This document shows positions 1 to 5,390 of a stretch of DNA of 6,179 bases, in pieces. This stretch comes from Geodermatophilaceae bacterium (GTDB taxonomy: Bacteria; Actinomycetota; Actinomycetes; Mycobacteriales; Geodermatophilaceae). The first letter of the stretch is position 1. Every line of letters begins with the position of its first letter. Made by a program: the position numbers and the translations under genes. Below the pieces are notes generated by a model. The model was not told the DNA's origin. It saw only the letters and a program-made list of their open reading frames with translations, and did no database searches. The stretch is taken from contig JACCSC010000002.1 of NCBI GenBank assembly GCA_013813215.1, positions 1-6,179 of the forward strand, read 5' to 3'.

Positions 1-414
1 GTGCTCAACCTCGCCCGGGCCGCCGTACCGGCCCTGCTCCAGCGCCCGGAGCCGCGCACCGGCCGCTTCGTCGCCATCGCCTCGGTCGCGGCCGAGCGCG
101 GCCTGTGGCGGCTCTCGGCGTACACCGCCGCCAAGCACGCAGTGCTGGGCCTGGTCCGGGGTCTGGCTGCCGACCTGCGCGGCACCGGGGTGACCGCGAC
201 CGCGGTGTCTCCGGGTTCGACGGACACCGCCATGCTGCGCGCCACCGCCGGGCTCTACGAGATGCCCGAGGTCGCGGACTTCGCCGCCCATCAGCTCATC
301 GACCGGCTCATCGACCCCGCGGAGGTGGCCGCCGCGATCGGCTGGCTCTGCTCCGCGGAGGCCGGAGCCGTGACCGGCAGCGTGGTCCAGGTCGACGGCG
401 GCTTCACCGGGTGA
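1..414 (+). CDS. Short-chain dehydrogenase/reductase, 3' part only (likely mycofactocin-coupled)
   Basis: C-terminal 137 residues of a classical SDR oxidoreductase, which transfers hydride between an alcohol/carbonyl substrate and a bound nicotinamide cofactor. Visible in the sequence: the catalytic Ser28, Tyr41 and Lys45 (YTAAK) with the usual 13- and 4-residue spacings, a probable active-site Asn3, the SPG segment at 70-72, and the typical C-terminal TGSVVQVDGG. A full SDR is about 250-280 residues, so roughly 110-130 residues with the Gly-rich nucleotide motif lie left of the window; the GTG at base 1 is an internal valine, not the start. The stop overlaps the GTG of mftF (GTGA), so the two are translationally coupled. 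SDRs encoded in mycofactocin loci often hold NAD(P) non-exchangeably and recycle it through mycofactocin. That role is inferred from the neighbour, since the diagnostic N-terminal half is missing. The substrate is unknown. Confidence 0.85.
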   Translation: MLNLARAAVPALLQRPEPRTGRFVAIASVAAERGLWRLSAYTAAKHAVLGLVRGLAADLRGTGVTATAVSPGSTDTAMLRATAGLYEMPEVADFAAHQLIDRLIDPAEVAAAIGWLCSAEAGAVTGSVVQVDGGFTG

Positions 415-1832
415 GGCCGGGTGTCGGCGTACCGCCAGCCGGAGCACGGTTGCCCGACGGTTTCTGTGTTCAGTTCGACCGGCGGACCCGAGCCCTGCAC
501 GAGCGGGCGTTGCTGGGCGGCGCGCCGCTGCGGCTGCTCCGGCTCTCGCCGGTGGCGGTCCGGCTCCTCGCCGGGCGTCGTCGGCTCACCGTCAGCGACG
601 CGACCAGCGCCGCGCTGGCCCGCCGCCTGCTCGACGCCGGGGTGGCGCACCCCAGGCCGCAGACGGTGCCCCAGGCGCCGGCAGTCACCGTCGTCGTACC
701 GGTGAAGGACCGCCCAGCCGGCCTGACCCGGCTGCTGGCAGCCGTGCGGGAGACGGCGGAGGACGTCCCGATCGTCGTTGTGGACGACGGGTCGCGGGAC
801 GCCGCGGAGGTGCGCCGGATCACCGACCGGTACGACGCCGCCGTCCACCGCCACCCGCAGCCCCGAGGCCCGGCGGCGGCGCGCAATCGAGGGCTGGCCG
901 AGGCGCGGACGGCGTTCGTCGCCCTGCTCGACTCCGACTGCATCCCTTTGCCGGGGTGGCTGGACCGGCTCCTGCCGCACCTGAGTGATCCGCTGGTCGC
1001 CGCAGTCGCCCCGCGGATCGTCGCCACCGGCACGGGGGCCGGTCTCCTGGCCCGCTACGAGACCGTCGCGAGCGCGCTGGACCTGGGCCCCCGGGAGGGA
1101 CCGGTCACGCCGCACGGCCACGTCCCGTACGTGCCGAGCGCCGCCCTGCTGGTCCGGCGGGATGCGCTCGGGGCGGGCTACGACGAGGCGATGCACGTCG
1201 CGGAGGACGTCGACCTGGTCTGGCGGCTGGGAGAGGCAGGCTGGCGGGTCCGCTACGAGCCGGCCGCCGAGGTCGCGCACGACCACCGCACCACGCTGCC
1301 GGACTGGGCGCGGCGGCGGATCTTCTACGGCACGGGGGCGGCGCCGCTGGCCGAACGGCACGGGGGCGCGGTGGCCCCGCTGGTGCTGTCGCCCTGGTCG
1401 CTGACCGCCTGGTTGGTGCTGGCGACCGGGCCTCGGCGTGGCCTGCCGGTCGCGGTGGCGATCCTGGCCGTGGCGACCGGCCGGCTGCACCGTCGGCTGG
1501 CCGACATCGACCCGGGGGGCCTGCTCGCCGCTCGCCTGGTCGGCCTCGGTACGGCGTACGCCGGCCGGCAGCTCTCCGCGGCGCTGACCCGGCACTACTG
1601 GCCGATCGCTGTTCTCACGGCGACCCGCAGCCCTCGCGCGGCCAAGCTGCTCGCGCTGGCCGCCTTCACCGACGCGGTGGCCGCCTGGTGGCCGCACCGC
1701 ACGGCGATCGGCCTGCCGAGGTTCCTGGTGGCACGGCGGCTGGACGACCTCAGCTACGGCGCCGGGCTGTGGTGGGGGGCCATCCGGAGCGGATCGGCGC
1801 GCGCCCTTCGCCCTCGACTGCGCACCGCGTAG
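411..1832 (+). CDS. mftF: Mycofactocin glycosyltransferase MftF
   Basis: A 473-residue family 2 (GT-A fold) glycosyltransferase that attaches beta-1,4-linked glucose units to premycofactocin, the redox cofactor derived from the MftA peptide. I recognise it by resemblance to mycobacterial MftF along its length: an N-terminal LPDGF block (residues 16-20), the GPAAARN motif, the SYGAGLW-type C-terminal segment and a similar total length. GT2 features: a beta strand TVVVPVKD (93-100), VVDDGS (123-128) for nucleotide-sugar binding, a DSD metal motif (174-176), an EDVDL acidic motif (265-269) and HDHRT (290-294). Hydrophobic stretches at about 323-356 suggest membrane association. The start is taken as GTG 411, overlapping the upstream stop; TTG at 450 is an alternative giving a protein that begins at LPDGF. 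The frame is open far upstream to about base 105, but that part lies inside the SDR and is not coding. No mftG follows. Confidence 0.93.
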   Translation: MRPGVGVPPAGARLPDGFCVQFDRRTRALHERALLGGAPLRLLRLSPVAVRLLAGRRRLTVSDATSAALARRLLDAGVAHPRPQTVPQAPAVTVVVPVKDRPAGLTRLLAAVRETAEDVPIVVVDDGSRDAAEVRRITDRYDAAVHRHPQPRGPAAARNRGLAEARTAFVALLDSDCIPLPGWLDRLLPHLSDPLVAAVAPRIVATGTGAGLLARYETVASALDLGPREGPVTPHGHVPYVPSAALLVRRDALGAGYDEAMHVAEDVDLVWRLGEAGWRVRYEPAAEVAHDHRTTLPDWARRRIFYGTGAAPLAERHGGAVAPLVLSPWSLTAWLVLATGPRRGLPVAVAILAVATGRLHRRLADIDPGGLLAARLVGLGTAYAGRQLSAALTRHYWPIAVLTATRSPRAAKLLALAAFTDAVAAWWPHRTAIGLPRFLVARRLDDLSYGAGLWWGAIRSGSARALRPRLRTA

Positions 1833-1835
1833 GGT
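1807..1835 (+). promoter_or_regulatory. Candidate promoter for the hemerythrin gene
   Basis: TAGGGT at 1830-1835 fits the actinobacterial TANNNT -10 pattern. A weak -35, TTCGCC, lies at 1807-1812 with a 17-base spacer. The -10 overlaps the TAG stop of mftF. A start of transcription near 1842 would give a leader of about 25 bases that includes the Shine-Dalgarno. The -35 matches poorly, so co-transcription with mftF remains possible. Confidence 0.3.
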
Positions 1836-1855
1836 CCGGCCACCTACACCTCGCC

Positions 1856-1861
1856 GGAGGG
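1856..1861 (+). promoter_or_regulatory. Ribosome binding site fixing the hemerythrin start
   Basis: GGAGGG lies six bases before the ATG at 1868. The reading frame is open back to 1688, inside mftF, so this site decides the start. Confidence 0.75.
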
Positions 1862-1867
1862 CTTGCG

Positions 1868-2512
1868 ATGGCAGATCCCGTGGTGGCCGCCCCGCGGATG
1901 AACTCGCTCATCCACCGAGCCGTGCTGCGTGACCTCGACCGCTTCGGCCAGGCGCTGCCGCAGTTCAGCTCCGGTGACCGCGGCCGGGCGACCGGGTTGG
2001 GCGACGCCTTCGATCGGCTCGACCGGTTGCTCACCCATCACCACGAAGGCGAGGAGGAGCACCTGTGGCCGTTGCTGCGCCGCCAGCCGCAGGACGCGGT
2101 CGAGGTCGGCCAGCTCACCGAGGAGCACGACCGCATCGTCAGCGCGCTGGGTATCGCGCGCACGACGTTCGGCCGGCTGCGCACGAGCGCCTCGGCCACG
2201 GACGCGCAGGAGGCGGGGGCCGCGGTGGATGAGGTGCGGGCAGCCGCGGCGGCGCATTTCCAGCACGAGGAGCGCGACCTCCCGGAGCTGCTGGCCGCTG
2301 CGGACCAGGAGGCCCTGCCGGGAGCGGTGCGCAAGCTCGGACGCGGGCAGCCGCTGCGTGAGGCGCTGGTCTTCCTGCAGTGGGTAGCCGACGGCACCGA
2401 CGCTGACCAGCGAGCGTTCCTGCGTTCGACCATCCCGCCGCCGGTGCACTGGCTGTCCAAGCGGTTGGCCGGACGGCGCTACGCCGCCGTCACGTCGGCA
2501 GCGTGGGGCTGA
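1868..2512 (+). CDS. Hemerythrin HHE cation-binding domain protein
   Basis: A soluble 214-residue protein with a hemerythrin-like four-helix bundle that should hold a non-haem di-iron centre. Likely ligands can be read off: His16 in helix 1; His58 and Glu62 in the HHHEGEEEHLWP block (57-68); His87 in EEHD (85-88); His130 and Glu134 in HFQHEERDLP (130-139). This gives the H...HxxxE...H...HxxxE order of HHE proteins. The C-terminal 70 residues, with an IPPP turn before a basic tail, resemble the extension common in actinobacterial members. Proteins of this family are linked to O2, NO or iron sensing and storage, but no specific job is established for this type, and no signal peptide or partner domain is present. 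ATG 1868 is chosen for its Shine-Dalgarno. It follows mftF on the same strand with a 35-base gap, so a link to mycofactocin is possible but unproven. Confidence 0.88.
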   Translation: MADPVVAAPRMNSLIHRAVLRDLDRFGQALPQFSSGDRGRATGLGDAFDRLDRLLTHHHEGEEEHLWPLLRRQPQDAVEVGQLTEEHDRIVSALGIARTTFGRLRTSASATDAQEAGAAVDEVRAAAAAHFQHEERDLPELLAAADQEALPGAVRKLGRGQPLREALVFLQWVADGTDADQRAFLRSTIPPPVHWLSKRLAGRRYAAVTSAAWG

Positions 2513-2526
2513 CCGCTTCCGGACAA

Positions 2527-2548
2527 GGGCCTCGTTTCGGGACGGCCC
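2527..2548 (+). terminator. Weak GC-rich stem-loop after the hemerythrin gene
   Basis: GGGCC (2527-2531) and GGCCC (2544-2548) can pair around a 12-base loop, 14 bases past the hemerythrin stop. No T-tract follows, so this is at best a weak intrinsic terminator; in DNA of this GC content a five-base pairing may be chance. Confidence 0.2.
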
Positions 2549-2564
2549 GGCACCCGGCCCGGTC

Positions 2565-2570
2565 TACGCT
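2565..2570 (+). promoter_or_regulatory. Candidate -10 element of a leaderless DUF2306 transcript
   Basis: TACGCT ends six bases before the GTG start at 2577, which is the spacing expected when transcription starts on the first base of the start codon. There is no Shine-Dalgarno before that GTG, which agrees with leaderless expression. No convincing -35 is seen 16-18 bases upstream. Confidence 0.4.
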
Positions 2571-2576
2571 CGCGCG

Positions 2577-3236
2577 GTGGCTTCCGAGCGGCTCCGGACC
2601 CGGACCGTGTGGCCCATCATCGTGTTGCTGCTCGCAATCGTGCTGGCGTTCTTCACGATCCGCGTCCTCACCGACGCCCCGAACATCGCCGCCGGTGTGG
2701 TTCCCGAGGACGGGTACGAGCGCCGGTACGCCGAGCACCCGCTGATCGCGTATGCACACATCGTCCCCGGTGTGATCTACATCGTCGGCGCGCCGTTCCA
2801 GCTCAGCCGGCGCTTCCGGGAGGCGAACGTCCACCGGCACCGGTTGCTCGGGCGCGTCCTGCTGCCGGCCGGCCTGCTGGCCGGGGTCTTCGGCGTCGCC
2901 TTCGGTGTCCCGTACTCCTTCGGCGGCATCACCGAGGCGACCGCGGCGGCGGCGTTCGGCAGCTGGTTCGTCGTCGCCCTTCTCCTGGCCTACCGGGCCA
3001 TCCGCGCCGGTGACGTGACCGCGCACCGGCGCTGGATGATCCGGGCGTTCGCCATCGGGCTCGCGGCGGGCACGATCAGGATCTGGATCGGGTTGTTCCA
3101 GGGCTTCGGCGTGCTGTCGTTCGAGGACAGCTTCGGCCCGGCGTTCTGGCTCGGCTTCGGCCTGCACGCTGTCGTGGCTGAGTTGTACCTGGCACGTCGG
3201 CCCGGCGTCGGCCGCGAGGTGGTCCGCACCGCGTAG
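2577..3236 (+). CDS. DUF2306 family integral membrane protein
   Basis: A 219-residue polytopic membrane protein of unknown function. About six hydrophobic helices can be seen at residues 12-30, 56-76, 94-111, 120-139, 154-174 and 188-206. Between them lie the features I associate with DUF2306: HRHRLLGR (86-93) before helix 3 and TAHRRWMIR (148-156) before helix 5. Histidines at 61, 86, 88, 150 and 197 lie in or next to helices and could bind a metal or haem, but that is speculation. GTG 2577 is the start because the first helix follows directly and a -10 element sits just upstream; no ribosome site is present. It is on the same strand as the hemerythrin gene, 64 bases downstream, and converges on the HxlR gene with only 18 bases between the stops and no obvious hairpin there. 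Confidence 0.82.
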   Translation: MASERLRTRTVWPIIVLLLAIVLAFFTIRVLTDAPNIAAGVVPEDGYERRYAEHPLIAYAHIVPGVIYIVGAPFQLSRRFREANVHRHRLLGRVLLPAGLLAGVFGVAFGVPYSFGGITEATAAAAFGSWFVVALLLAYRAIRAGDVTAHRRWMIRAFAIGLAAGTIRIWIGLFQGFGVLSFEDSFGPAFWLGFGLHAVVAELYLARRPGVGREVVRTA

Positions 3237-3254
3237 GTGGCGAGGACCGGGATG

Positions 3255-3644
3255 TCAAGAGGCGCGATAGCGCAGCCGGGCCGTCTCCATCGCCTCGATG
3301 TTGGCCTCCGCCCAGGCGCGGATGCCCCTGTGCAACTGCTCCAGCCCCTGTCCCAGCGACGTCAGCGTGTAGTCGACGCGGGGCGGGATCGTCGGGTACT
3401 GGACTCGCTCGACCAGTCCGTCGCGCTCGAGGCTGCGCAGCGTCTGCGTCAGCATCTTCTGCGACACGCCGGGAATTGCGCGGCGCAGTTCGCTGAAGCG
3501 CAGCGTGCCCTCCGACAGTGCACCGGTGACCAGTGTCGTCCACTTGTCCCCGATGCGGTCCAGTGCTTGACGCGAGGGGCAACGCGGGTCGTACACATTG
3601 GCCGAGACGCCGGCCGGCAAGCACCATGTCTGGGAATCGGTCAC
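3255..3644 (-). CDS. HxlR-family winged-helix transcriptional regulator
   Basis: A 129-residue DNA-binding protein of the HxlR (DUF24) family, usually dimeric repressors or activators that respond to redox or electrophile signals. Family hallmarks: CPSRQALDRIGDKW (22-35), LRFSELRR (48-55), VSQKMLTQTLRSLERDGLV (60-78) covering the recognition helix, the wing with YPTIPPRVDYTLT (83-95), and a C-terminal dimerisation helix with IRAWAEAN (108-115). Cys22, at the position of the sensor cysteine in some HxlR proteins, is kept; Cys8 is a second cysteine. The start is taken as GTG 3644, where the family's usual N-terminus begins and a promoter ends six bases upstream. A longer in-frame GTG at 3710 (151 residues) would add a 22-residue tail and leave only 14 bases to the divergent ATG. 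It is divergent from the lipoprotein gene, which is the most likely target. Confidence 0.92.
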   Translation of the reverse strand: MTDSQTWCLPAGVSANVYDPRCPSRQALDRIGDKWTTLVTGALSEGTLRFSELRRAIPGVSQKMLTQTLRSLERDGLVERVQYPTIPPRVDYTLTSLGQGLEQLHRGIRAWAEANIEAMETARLRYRAS

Positions 3645-3649
3645 CCTGG

Positions 3650-3668
3650 GAGTCTCGGACGGCGACTC
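3650..3668. promoter_or_regulatory. Inverted repeat over the hxlR -10 region (possible operator)
   Basis: GAGTC (3650-3654) and GACTC (3664-3668) form a five-base inverted repeat with a nine-base spacer, covering the -10 of the regulator gene. The position would suit autorepression, but the arms are short and may be chance. Confidence 0.2.
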
Positions 3669-3679
3669 GGTTACGTCAA
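3651..3679 (-). promoter_or_regulatory. Candidate promoter of the HxlR regulator gene
   Basis: Read on the minus strand, TTGACG (complement of 3674-3679) is a near-perfect -35. It is followed after exactly 17 bases by GAGACT (complement of 3651-3656), a weak -10 that keeps the A at position two and the final T. The GTG at 3644 comes six bases later, which would give a leaderless message and supports that GTG as the start. Confidence 0.45.
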
Positions 3680-3690
3680 GGTGCCTACTT
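3678..3690. promoter_or_regulatory. Imperfect dyad between the divergent promoters (possible HxlR site)
   Basis: The 13-base stretch has the symmetric pattern AAGnnGnCnnCTT and lies between the two divergent -35 elements, touching both. A regulator bound here could act on both genes. The match is imperfect and no second copy is seen. Confidence 0.2.
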
Positions 3691-3717
3691 CCCCAGAGAG
3701 ACCTGCCCACCTAGCGT
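3689..3717 (+). promoter_or_regulatory. Candidate promoter of the SMP-30-like lipoprotein gene
   Basis: TAGCGT (3712-3717) fits TANNNT and ends seven bases before the ATG at 3725, so transcription would start at or beside the start codon. A poor -35, TTCCCC (3689-3694), lies 17 bases upstream. No Shine-Dalgarno precedes the ATG, which agrees with a leaderless message. The weak -35 suggests that an activator may be needed. Confidence 0.4.
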
Positions 3718-3724
3718 CGGATCC

Positions 3725-4666
3725 ATGACACGGATACAGGCCGCGATGCTTGCAATGGCTGTGCTCACGGCGACGGCGTGCGGGGACGACGAGGCCGAGA
3801 CCGATTTCACGCTCCCAGGCGAGCGGGTCTTTCCCGAGGGGATCGCGTGCGACCATGCCACCGGAGACCTGTACGTCGGCAGCACTGAGGACGGCAGCGT
3901 GTTCCGGGGCAACGTCGACGAGCCCGGCGAGTTCGAGGTGTTCCTCGAACCGGGCGCCGACGGCCGGGCTGCCGTGACGGGCATGAAAGTCGACGACGAG
4001 GGCCGGCTGTTCGTTGCCGGGCGCCAGACCGGCCGGGTGTTCGTGTACGACACGAGCAGCGCAGAGTTGCTCCGCTCCTTCGAAACGGCGGCGGCCGGTG
4101 AGGACGTGCTCGTCAACGACATCACGTTCGGGTTGGACGCCGCCTACCTCACCGACTCCCTCCGGCCGGTGCTGTACCGCATCCCGCTGGACGATGGTGA
4201 GATCGGTGACATCGAGCCCTGGCTCGATCTCACCGGCCTCGTCCCCTATGAGGACGCGTTCAACCTCAACGGCATCACGGCGACCGACGACGGCCGCTAC
4301 CTCGTCACCGTGCATGCGGATCGGGGAGAGCTCTACCGCATCGACACGTTGACGGAACAAGTCGATCCCATCGAGCTCGGCGGGGCTGATCTGACAACAG
4401 GAGACGGCCTGCTCCTGGACGGCAACACACTGTTCGCGGTGCTCACCGACCCGGAACCTCGGGTGGTTCGCCTCGAACTGGCCGCAGATGCGCTGTCCGC
4501 GGACGTCGTAGCGGACATCACCGACCCCTCCTTCGCCTACCCCACCACGCTCGCGCAGTGCGGAACCGACCGCATCCAGGTCGTCAACTCGCAACTCGAT
4601 CAGGCTGAGGGCGGTGACCCGGAGCTGCCCTTCACCGTCTCCGACGTACCGGTCGACATCAGCTGA
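3725..4666 (+). CDS. Secreted SMP-30/gluconolactonase-like beta-propeller lipoprotein
   Basis: A 313-residue exported protein. Residues 1-18 form a short signal peptide with one Arg, a hydrophobic core and a relaxed lipobox ending ATA-Cys19, so it should be lipid-anchored outside the membrane. The rest shows repeated propeller-blade patterns such as DLYVGS, GRLFVAGRQTGRVFVYD, YLVTVHADRGELYRID and NTLFAVL. The four metal ligands known from the SMP-30/gluconolactonase family have good counterparts: Glu38 (FPEG), Asn131 (VND), Asn182 (LNG) and Asp227 (GDG). This points to a metal-dependent lactonase or esterase-like hydrolase; the substrate cannot be told, and a pure binding role is possible. 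The start is ATG 3725 because it gives a signal peptide at once; the frame is open further upstream, but only across the regulator gene and promoter region. Its divergent neighbour is the HxlR gene. Confidence 0.82.
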   Translation: MTRIQAAMLAMAVLTATACGDDEAETDFTLPGERVFPEGIACDHATGDLYVGSTEDGSVFRGNVDEPGEFEVFLEPGADGRAAVTGMKVDDEGRLFVAGRQTGRVFVYDTSSAELLRSFETAAAGEDVLVNDITFGLDAAYLTDSLRPVLYRIPLDDGEIGDIEPWLDLTGLVPYEDAFNLNGITATDDGRYLVTVHADRGELYRIDTLTEQVDPIELGGADLTTGDGLLLDGNTLFAVLTDPEPRVVRLELAADALSADVVADITDPSFAYPTTLAQCGTDRIQVVNSQLDQAEGGDPELPFTVSDVPVDIS

Positions 4667-4686
4667 TCCCCCCGGACCCACCGGCG

Positions 4687-4705
4687 GCGCCAAGACGACC
4701 GGCGC
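4687..4705 (+). terminator. Weak stem-loop after the lipoprotein gene
   Basis: GCGCC (4687-4691) can pair with GGCGC (4701-4705) around a nine-base loop, about 20 bases past the lipoprotein stop. No T-tract follows, so intrinsic termination is uncertain. Confidence 0.2.
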
Positions 4706-4898
4706 GTCGGGTCTCAGGAGGCAGTCCTTGCGCAGACTCTCCGTTTGCACAGTTTGTTGTCCCCGCCCTTGTGCGCACCTGCCGGGTCCGGTTGTCTGAG
4801 CAAGAGTGGGCGGTCTCCCGCGGGGGGCACGTCTCGCTCTCGCTGCCCTGAGCGGGCCGCCGTCTCGGCAGTCAGCTCACTCGGAGAACCTTGGCTTT

Positions 4899-4904
4899 GG
4901 AGGG
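4899..4904 (+). promoter_or_regulatory. Ribosome binding site of the small subunit gene
   Basis: GGAGGG ends three bases before the ATG at 4908. It favours that ATG over the in-frame ATG at 4923, which would be 18 bases away. The open frame reaches back to 4806, but without family residues. Confidence 0.65.
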
Positions 4905-4907
4905 CGC

Positions 4908-5390
4908 ATGACCCGCATCTCAATGACCGTCGACGGGGTCGAGTACGACGACGACGTCGAACCCCGGCTACTCCTCGTGCACTACTTGCGAGAGCAGCTG
5001 GGCTTGGTCGGCACCGTGGTCGGCTGTGACACCAGCAACTGCGGCGCCTGCACGGTGCTCCTGGGCGGCAAGTCCGTCAAGAGTTGCACGGTCCTCGCCG
5101 TACAGGCCGACGAATCCGAGGTGACCACTATCGAGGGGCTGTCCACCGACGGCGCCCTGCACCCGGTACAGAAGGCCTTCCACGAGAACCACGCGCTGCA
5201 GTGCGGGTTCTGCACTCCCGGCATGATCTTGGCCGCCGTGGACCTGCTCGGACAGAACCCGAACCCCTCGGAGGCGGAGATCCGCGAGGGCATCGAGGGC
5301 AACCTGTGCCGCTGCACGGGATACCAGAACATCGTCAAGGCCGTATCGGCGGCCGCCGGCGCATCGAGCAGCACGGGAGGAAGTCAGTGA
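4908..5390 (+). CDS. [2Fe-2S] small subunit of a CO dehydrogenase/xanthine dehydrogenase-type molybdenum hydroxylase
   Basis: A 160-residue electron-transfer subunit of a molybdenum hydroxylase, passing electrons from the Moco site towards the FAD subunit. The N-terminal ferredoxin-like domain binds one cluster through Cys40, Cys45, Cys48 (GCDTSNCGACTV, 39-50) and Cys60. The C-terminal helical domain binds the second through Cys99, Cys102 (CGFCTPGMI, 99-107), Cys134 and Cys136 (CRCTGY). All eight cysteines are present and the length is normal for CoxS-like proteins. The last dozen or so residues are a Ser/Gly/Ala-rich tail. Its stop overlaps the large-subunit start by four bases. It closely resembles CoxS of aerobic CO dehydrogenase, but the same fold serves many hydroxylases (quinoline, nicotinate, xanthine and others), so I give no gene symbol. 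The protein has no signal peptide and should be cytoplasmic. Confidence 0.93.
   Translation: MTRISMTVDGVEYDDDVEPRLLLVHYLREQLGLVGTVVGCDTSNCGACTVLLGGKSVKSCTVLAVQADESEVTTIEGLSTDGALHPVQKAFHENHALQCGFCTPGMILAAVDLLGQNPNPSEAEIREGIEGNLCRCTGYQNIVKAVSAAAGASSSTGGSQ
5375..5381 (+). promoter_or_regulatory. Ribosome binding site of the large subunit gene
   Basis: GGGAGGA inside the 3' end of the small-subunit gene; its GGAGG core ends six bases before the GTG at 5387. Together with the GTGA overlap it fixes the large-subunit start. Confidence 0.75.

Larger units (their letters stand above)
4667..4907. other. Non-coding stretch between the lipoprotein and molybdenum hydroxylase genes
   Basis: 241 bases without a credible gene. 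Open frames here have no family-like residues and poor starts. It contains a small stem-loop near its left end, a locally AT-richer patch at about 4728-4761 with GTTTG twice (4743-4747, 4752-4756), and the palindrome GTGCGCAC (4771-4778). The hydroxylase operon promoter must lie here or upstream, but I could not find a convincing -10/-35 pair. Confidence 0.6.

Noticed and set aside
105..410. Upstream in-frame extension of mftF
   Set aside because: It lies entirely within the SDR gene in another frame and yields Arg-rich sequence unlike MftF; the GTGA overlap and family length place the start at 411.
291..1697. Long open frame of 468 codons on the minus strand opposite mftF
   Set aside because: Its product is rich in Arg, Gln, Pro and Gly with no recognisable domain, as expected of the antisense of a high-GC gene. 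The plus strand carries a well-recognised protein.
2541..2564. Clustered CCCGG repeats before the DUF2306 gene as a repeat element or operator
   Set aside because: Short GC-only repeats are expected by chance in this DNA and show no regular spacing.
3237..3254. Possible shared terminator between the convergent DUF2306 and HxlR genes
   Set aside because: The 18-base gap has no inverted repeat; transcripts may overlap or end inside the opposite gene.
3671..4750. Open frame of 359 codons on the minus strand opposite the lipoprotein gene
   Set aside because: Low-complexity composition with no family motif; it runs across the promoter region and the lipoprotein gene, whose own product has a signal peptide and conserved ligands.
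4745..5029. Small open frame across the leader and the small-subunit start, as a possible leader peptide
   Set aside because: Arg-rich out-of-frame translation overlapping the small-subunit gene, with no ribosome site and no recognisable sequence.
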